A stretch of 64,000 nucleotides of DNA from Paratinospora sagittata (lineage: Eukaryota > Streptophyta > Magnoliopsida > Ranunculales > Menispermaceae), in contig CM069595.1 in assembly GCA_035771175.1 (NCBI GenBank), positions 473,122 to 537,121 on the forward strand. Reading direction: 5' to 3'. This document shows, piece by piece, positions 59,650 to 64,000 of the stretch (position 1 is its first letter; every line of letters starts with the position of its first letter). The translations under genes and the position numbers were made by a program. The notes under the pieces are model-generated. The model made no database searches. It worked only from the letters and a program-made list of their open reading frames with translations, and had not been told where the DNA came from.

Positions 59650-61679
59650 GGATTGTATGTGTGTGTTTTATTATTTTTATTCTTAACGTAATGTCTCACT
59701 CACTGTGATTTTCTGGGGAATGCAACACGTCCATGTTTCCTTTTGGATCATTGATGCTTGATGTGTGACTCTCTCTGCAATGACATCACACTTCTAAATT
59801 TTTTTAATTTTTTTAATATACACTTCTAAATTTATGAATGCTATAATTTGAGACCAGCACCACATCCGTCGTCATCTCTTTAGTCCTGACTGCGTTTTGT
59901 TGTATGTGTACGGTGGTGTAGTCAGGAATTTTATTTATGATGGACTAGAAATTTTTTTAGACAAAAAAAATTTATTGATTAAGATATGTAAATTACTAAT
60001 ATTCAAATGATAAACATGTATAGTCACACATGTAGTTATAATTTTTACGGTTAGATTATCATTTCTTTTTCAGTAAGGAAAATATTAATTTAACTGAAAA
60101 AAATTGTAACTACATATGTAACTATGCATGTGTATCCATTGGATCATTTATTACATAATTTAAGAAATGTTAATTACTAAAATCTAAAAGATATGCATGT
60201 GTAGTTATTTTGAATTCAGCTAAGCATTATTATAAAAAAAATGGTTTAACTAAACTTTTCGAAAATCATTTAACAACCTTATTTTTAATTCTGTAAATCG
60301 ACGTTTGAGTGACAAATTCAGAGGAATGTGTTTTCAAGTGTTTATATATAAATTTTTTATTTGATTGTAATTATAATTCGTTGGATATTAATTTTTGATA
60401 AATTAATATTTTTAATAATTTTATTTTTATTTAATTAGATTATTTTGATTTTTTATATAATTAGATTATTTTGATTTTTTATATAATTTGATAAATTAAT
60501 ATTTAACTCGCCATTAGTTAGTTAGGGTTATAAATGTATTACTAACACTAACAGGGATATAAATATTATTTATTCTAAAAAGTAATAATAAATTAATACT
60601 TTATATATATAGCGGGCCTTCATTGTTGTTACTCTGCTCATATAATGTTTTACGATTTTGGTACTAATATAGATGAGATTTTAATTTATATTATTTGCGA
60701 TGTTTTTGTCTATATTAGACATGAAACTATTATTTCGATGCGCATACCCAACCGTCATTTATGAGACCTTGAGCATAGTATTAGTCTTAATTAGAGGTAA
60801 ATAAGAAGAAGAAAAAATTATCTTTTAATACATATACATAGTTTCTATTAAATATTAAAAAATTAATGTTTAATCTTTAAAGGTTCAAACAATAATTGAA
60901 AGAAGCTAGTCTTTGAAAAAACTCCCTTGCCCGCGCCTTGGTAATGCTATAATGTCAAATTGCTGGATCTTTTTTTATTGAATTTAATATGATTTTTCTA
61001 ACTCATATTGACTTCATTTAAATAATCCGTCAATGAAGTCAAGTGTTGCCACAGAACGGTTTATTAATAGGTTACAATGATCTGGACCTCTTTGATCCAT
61101 TTTATGTCAGAAATAATCTTTAACTGGATGGCCACAATAACTCTTCATTCTTACATATATATGAATCAATGAAGAAAGAAATAGAAGAAATAATGATCAA
61201 ACTCCAAAGCCCTCCCTCTGTTACTCCAATTCTACCTCTCTTGGCCGGACCTAGTTTCCGCAGGTTGCAGATTCGAACTGGGTTTTCTCATTCGTGGGAG
61301 CTCCGAGAATCGTTACTTGGGGATATGGTACAAGGATCTAAACCATCATCCGTTTTTCACTTGACTCGGCGAACTTATTCTCAACTGGAATGTAAAAATG
61401 GACTTCCCATCATCAGTTTTTTCTTACATATTTAGACCCGAGATCTTGGAATGGACGTGATTTTGGGGAGTTTTTTGATTGGGGAATGAAACTTGTTATT
61501 TTCCATTTATTTTCCCCGAGGAACTTATTTTCCTATAGGAATGGGCAGTTAAACGAAGTTCCTTTTGTCTCAATCCTCAACACACTTTTTGCTGCATCCG
61601 ATATCCTTTTTTTTATCCCATCTCCTTTGTGAAGTGGGAGGCCTAGGCTACTTTTTGTCAGAATTTTTTTTAAGGAAAA
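59650..61679. other. AT-rich intergenic stretch with repeats, no gene seen
   Basis: At 59997-60045 and 60098-60155 two arms of about 50 bp form an imperfect inverted repeat (ACATGTATAGTCACACATG against its complement), a possible small foldback element. At 60433-60486 a 26-bp unit (TTAGATTATTTTGATTTTTT core) is repeated twice. At 61169-61435 an ATG-started frame of 88 codons occurs; I recognise no family in it. From about 61440 to 61679 nothing is recognised. The 3' end of the KNOLLE-type transcript probably lies at about 61670-61700. Confidence 0.5.
59997..60155. repeat. Imperfect inverted repeat, possible foldback MITE
   Basis: The left arm contains ACATGTATAGTCACACATG then TAGTTATAATTTTT; the right arm is AAAAATTGTAACTACATATG then TAACTATGCATGTGT. 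They pair over about 50 bases with scattered mismatches around a loop of about 50 bases. A third related piece (ATATGCATGTGTAGTTATTT) lies at about 60191. No clear target duplication was found. Confidence 0.5.
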
Positions 61680-61859
61680 AAAAAAACACAAAGAAAATCA
61701 TTACTCAAAAATAGTTGAAAAGAATGGAAATAGAGAGCAGCACCTTTACAGCTAATTCCCAAAACAAGGGTCATTACATCACCACTAGTCCCGACACTCA
61801 AGAAGAGACGGGGGGGACAAATACAGATGAAAATGAGAGGGAAGATATTTTCAATAAAG
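61680..61859 (-). other. Probable KNOLLE 3' untranslated region
   Basis: About 180 bp of trailer on the minus strand after the stop at 61860-61862, ending near a T-rich tract on the minus strand (61672-61686). The cleavage site is not certain. Confidence 0.4.
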
Positions 61860-62804
61860 TCAGGAGTTACTGAAACTGGCAGCAATAGGGATGACGACAA
61901 GAAGGATGAGAACGAGGAGCAGGATCAAACCCAAGCACATCCACTTCCTGCTTCTCCTCTGGTAATCCTTGGCTGTCTTGAGGTTCTTGCTCCCATCCTT
62001 CACATAATGGGCAGCATTCATAACGTGGTGCTCAATGTCATCCAGCTGCTCCCCCTGGGCTTCAACCATCACTGCCATATCCAAGAACACCTGATGAAGC
62101 TCTAGCAGACTCTTCTCAATCTCCTTTGCAGCAGCGTGCCGGTCCTGTATCTCCACCACCGTCTCAATCACCTTCCCCCTTCCGTGCTCCTGTATTGCCC
62201 TCTGTAGGAAATCTTCTCCTCCACATTCACCGTTTGATATAATCTTCTCGATTACCTCCTCATCCGGGTTTTCCCCTGTCACCGTGAAGTAGCGTCTCCC
62301 CACCATTTCCTTGTACTCGGCCATCATCTTCTGCCTCAGCACCTGAAAATCCATCATCATCTCCTTCAGCTTCTTTCGCAGCCCATTTGTGACTGATGTC
62401 CTCGCTCTGTCAATCGGGGTCCCTGCCCTATAGCCCGACAACCTCCTGTTCGCCTCATTAGCACGGTCCATCTCCTCTATGTGGGACCTGATTTTCCGGG
62501 CCTTCTTTAGCACGCTTACTATGTCTGCGTTAATCCTGTTGCGCACAGCTTTCAGGGCATCGGGTTTGTGCAAGGATTTGCTCTCCTCGTTGGATTCGTG
62601 TAATCTTCCCAGTATCTCCCGTATGGATCCCATCTCTTCTTTTACCCTTTCCGCCTGCTCCAAGAACTGAGCAAGGTTAGGATCCATTTGGCTCGTGCCC
62701 CACATCTCCACTCCGTAGTCAGGCCCTGCTTCCAGATCATCTTTCATTGCTTCTTTCTTTAGATCTACATAGCTAGTGAAGGACTTGGTCATCAGGTCAT
62801 TCAT
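61860..62804 (-). CDS. SYP111: KNOLLE-type cytokinesis syntaxin (Qa-SNARE), single coding exon
   Basis: The protein has 314 residues from the ATG at 62804 (start MNDLMTKSFTSYVDLKKEAM, as in Arabidopsis KNOLLE, 310 residues). The frame is open to a TTG at 62828, but that is leader sequence. Order: N-terminal Habc helices (about 40-165), linker (RRYFTVTGENPDEEVIEKII), Qa-SNARE motif (about 209-271) with the zero-layer glutamine at residue 250 (VMVEAQGEQLDDIE), then a C-terminal membrane anchor (about 288-310, WMCLGLILLLVLILLVVIP). KNOLLE mediates vesicle fusion at the growing cell plate, with SNAP33 and VAMP721/722 or NPSN11/SYP71. A 150-bp intron (62852-63001) sits in the 5' leader. Identity with KNOLLE is strong in the linker and SNARE motif; the close relative SYP112 is the alternative. 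Upstream motifs indicate mitotic expression. Confidence 0.94.
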   Translation of the reverse strand: MNDLMTKSFTSYVDLKKEAMKDDLEAGPDYGVEMWGTSQMDPNLAQFLEQAERVKEEMGSIREILGRLHESNEESKSLHKPDALKAVRNRINADIVSVLKKARKIRSHIEEMDRANEANRRLSGYRAGTPIDRARTSVTNGLRKKLKEMMMDFQVLRQKMMAEYKEMVGRRYFTVTGENPDEEVIEKIISNGECGGEDFLQRAIQEHGRGKVIETVVEIQDRHAAAKEIEKSLLELHQVFLDMAVMVEAQGEQLDDIEHHVMNAAHYVKDGSKNLKTAKDYQRRSRKWMCLGLILLLVLILLVVIPIAASFSNS

Positions 62805-63140
62805 CTTTAATTGCTCCTCTCCTCTCAAGCAACGAAACCCTTAACAATTACCTGCATTTTTTTATTTTTTTCACCATCATTACCATCCAATTATTAATTA
62901 GTTCGCTCTATCTACTATGTTGGGAGAAAAAATACAACCCCATTCAAACTTAAACAAGTAGTAATGGAGAAACATATATTAATTGCATTTAAACTTCGTA
63001 CCTTTGGAAGGCCAATCAGTCAAACAGAATGAAGAGGGTGAAAGAAGCAGAGAGGTGATGAAATGGAGGCGAATGCAGAGAACTCACGAAATCGAAAGCT
63101 TTGTGTCTGCTCAGATCTGCCAATGTTAAGATCGCAACGA
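62805..63140 (-). other. KNOLLE 5' leader with intron
   Basis: On the minus strand the leader exon ends CTTCCAAAG at 63002, followed by donor GTACGAAG; the intron runs 63001-62852 and ends ATGCAG; the second part, TAATTGTTAAGGG..., leads to the ATG at 62804. A TATA-like TTTAAATAA lies at about 63172-63180, so transcription probably starts near 63140. Confidence 0.55.
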
Positions 63141-63199
63141 CAATTCAGTGCGGAGGAGCTTGGATTGGTGTGTTATTTAAACAAGAAGATTACTTGAAC

Positions 63200-63304
63200 A
63201 ACGGGAGGTCGAGGCAAAAATATATAGCCGTTGTGCATCTTTTAGAACGGCTATATTTCGAGTCCACGTACACCTCTCTTGTTTTAAATCGAAATATAGC
63301 CGTT
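63200..63304 (-). promoter_or_regulatory. Cluster of mitosis-specific activator (MSA) elements
   Basis: The octamer AACGGCTA occurs three times within 80 bp: minus strand at 63225-63232, plus strand at 63246-63253, and minus strand at 63297-63304. A further AACGG core lies at 63200-63204. AACGG is the core of the MSA element bound by three-repeat MYB (MYB3R) factors that drive G2/M genes, KNOLLE among them. The second and third copies are the ends of a perfect 16-bp inverted repeat, AACGGCTATATTTCGA (63246-63261) and its complement (63289-63304). The cluster lies about 80-160 bp upstream of the inferred transcription start. Confidence 0.85.
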
Positions 63305-63493
63305 ACCATTTCAAAGGGTGATCCCCCATCATAACTGCTTTTGAGAACGTTAACGACTTCGAAATCCGTGAGAAGGGTCGGTGTTCACCCATATAATTTA
63401 ATAAACTAATCTGATTAAGATAATATCAAATTTTAATTTCGATACTTCGGCCATGTTGAAGTACTATAGATACATTTCCTCACTATACAGAAA

Positions 63494-63945
63494 CGTCCCA
63501 AAGCATTTCTATTTTGTTAAAGACCATGATAGAAATACTAGGGAGTATATTCCAAAAGCGTAATCACATAAGTTCTTTAGATCAACATGGAGTGGTGTGT
63601 ATTAGTTATAGAGCAATACACGTGGTTCTCAGGAGTATATTCCAAAAATTACTTCATCACTTAAGTTCTTCAAGTCAATATGGAGTTGTGTATTGAAAAT
63701 GGAGCAATACACATTGCTCTCAATTGATCTAGAGGACTATTTTTTTTTTAAGGCTGATCTAAAGGGACTAGGCCGCCTGAGTATATTTCCCCATACGCGT
63801 CCAAAGCATTATTGTTTTTATAAGGACCGTGATAGACCATAATAAAAGACTCAAGAGTATATACTCTTAAAGGTGTACCCGAGCATACGAGTCATTTAGA
63901 TCAATATAAAACTGTCAAATACATGCAACTCTATTTGTATGTTTC
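63494..63945 (+). repeat. Three diverged direct repeats upstream of the KNOLLE promoter
   Basis: Shared blocks recur in order: CCAAAGCATT (63498, 63801), AGTATATTCC (63544, 63634; AGTATATAC at 63856), AAGTTCTTTAGATCAACATG (63570) with AAGTTCTTCAAGTCAATATG (63663) and CATTTAGATCAATATAAAAC (63893), and GAGCAATACAC (63611, 63701). Unit length is about 90-140 bp. No coding sequence is evident; it may be a local tandem duplication or part of an unidentified element. Confidence 0.65.
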
Positions 63946-64000
63946 CCATTAACTCACTAAATATATTTGTTTTTGTGTTTTTTTTTATGTCACTAAATAT

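Noticed and set aside
61169..61435. 88-codon frame on +
   Set aside because: It starts with ATG and is compositionally plausible, but I recognise no family and see no promoter, splice or neighbour evidence, so it is not called a gene.
62805..62828. Eight extra N-terminal residues on the KNOLLE-type protein
   Set aside because: The upstream frame starts at TTG; the first ATG is at 62804 and matches the conserved family start MNDLMTKS.

Overview
The window is the left end of a plant nuclear chromosome. It opens with about 26.95 kb of the CCCTAAA telomere repeat of most plants, running inward from base 1, so the chromosome tip lies to the left. Intron-containing genes, homologues of Arabidopsis housekeeping and cell-division proteins, and plant-type LINE, SINE, Ty3 and Mutator-like elements all point to an angiosperm, most likely a eudicot. 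The species cannot be named from this sequence.

Layout: (1) 1-26946 nearly perfect telomere array; (2) 26947-27188 degenerate telomere-like DNA; (3) 27189-28200 short AT-rich subtelomeric spacer without satellite arrays; (4) 28200-42870 a Lunapark (LNP) gene on + with five coding exons (389 codons), whose 10.1 kb first coding intron holds two LINE fragments in opposite orientation, a 1.35 kb solo LTR and a 2.65 kb gag-protease-only Ty3-type element, and whose second intron holds a SINE with a 19-bp target-site duplication; (5) about 43500-51900 a CBSX3-type mitochondrial CBS-domain gene on + (206 codons), with one clear SINE and a second likely one in intron 2; (6) about 53150-56440 an LSM6 gene on + that keeps its introns but carries a nonsense codon and a 4-bp frameshift, so it looks like a pseudogene; (7) 56578-59640 a Mutator-like element with long terminal inverted repeats, an imperfect 9-bp target duplication, and exon-like pieces inside; (8) 61860-63140 a KNOLLE/SYP111-type cytokinesis syntaxin on -, with three AACGGCTA mitosis-specific activator motifs upstream.

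The genes do not form a pathway. They are independent loci: an ER-shaping protein, a mitochondrial redox regulator, a dead mRNA-decay/splicing ring subunit and a cell-plate SNARE. The most informative points are the first gene lying only about 1 kb from the telomere, the record of element insertions (several with exact target duplications), the broken LSM6 copy, and the KNOLLE promoter. I see no evidence of a wholly new biological system. The least explained object is the Mutator-like element with its unidentified exon-like cargo. Several open reading frames in the window begin with TTG rather than ATG and are not genes; this also fixes the KNOLLE start at the ATG at 62804.
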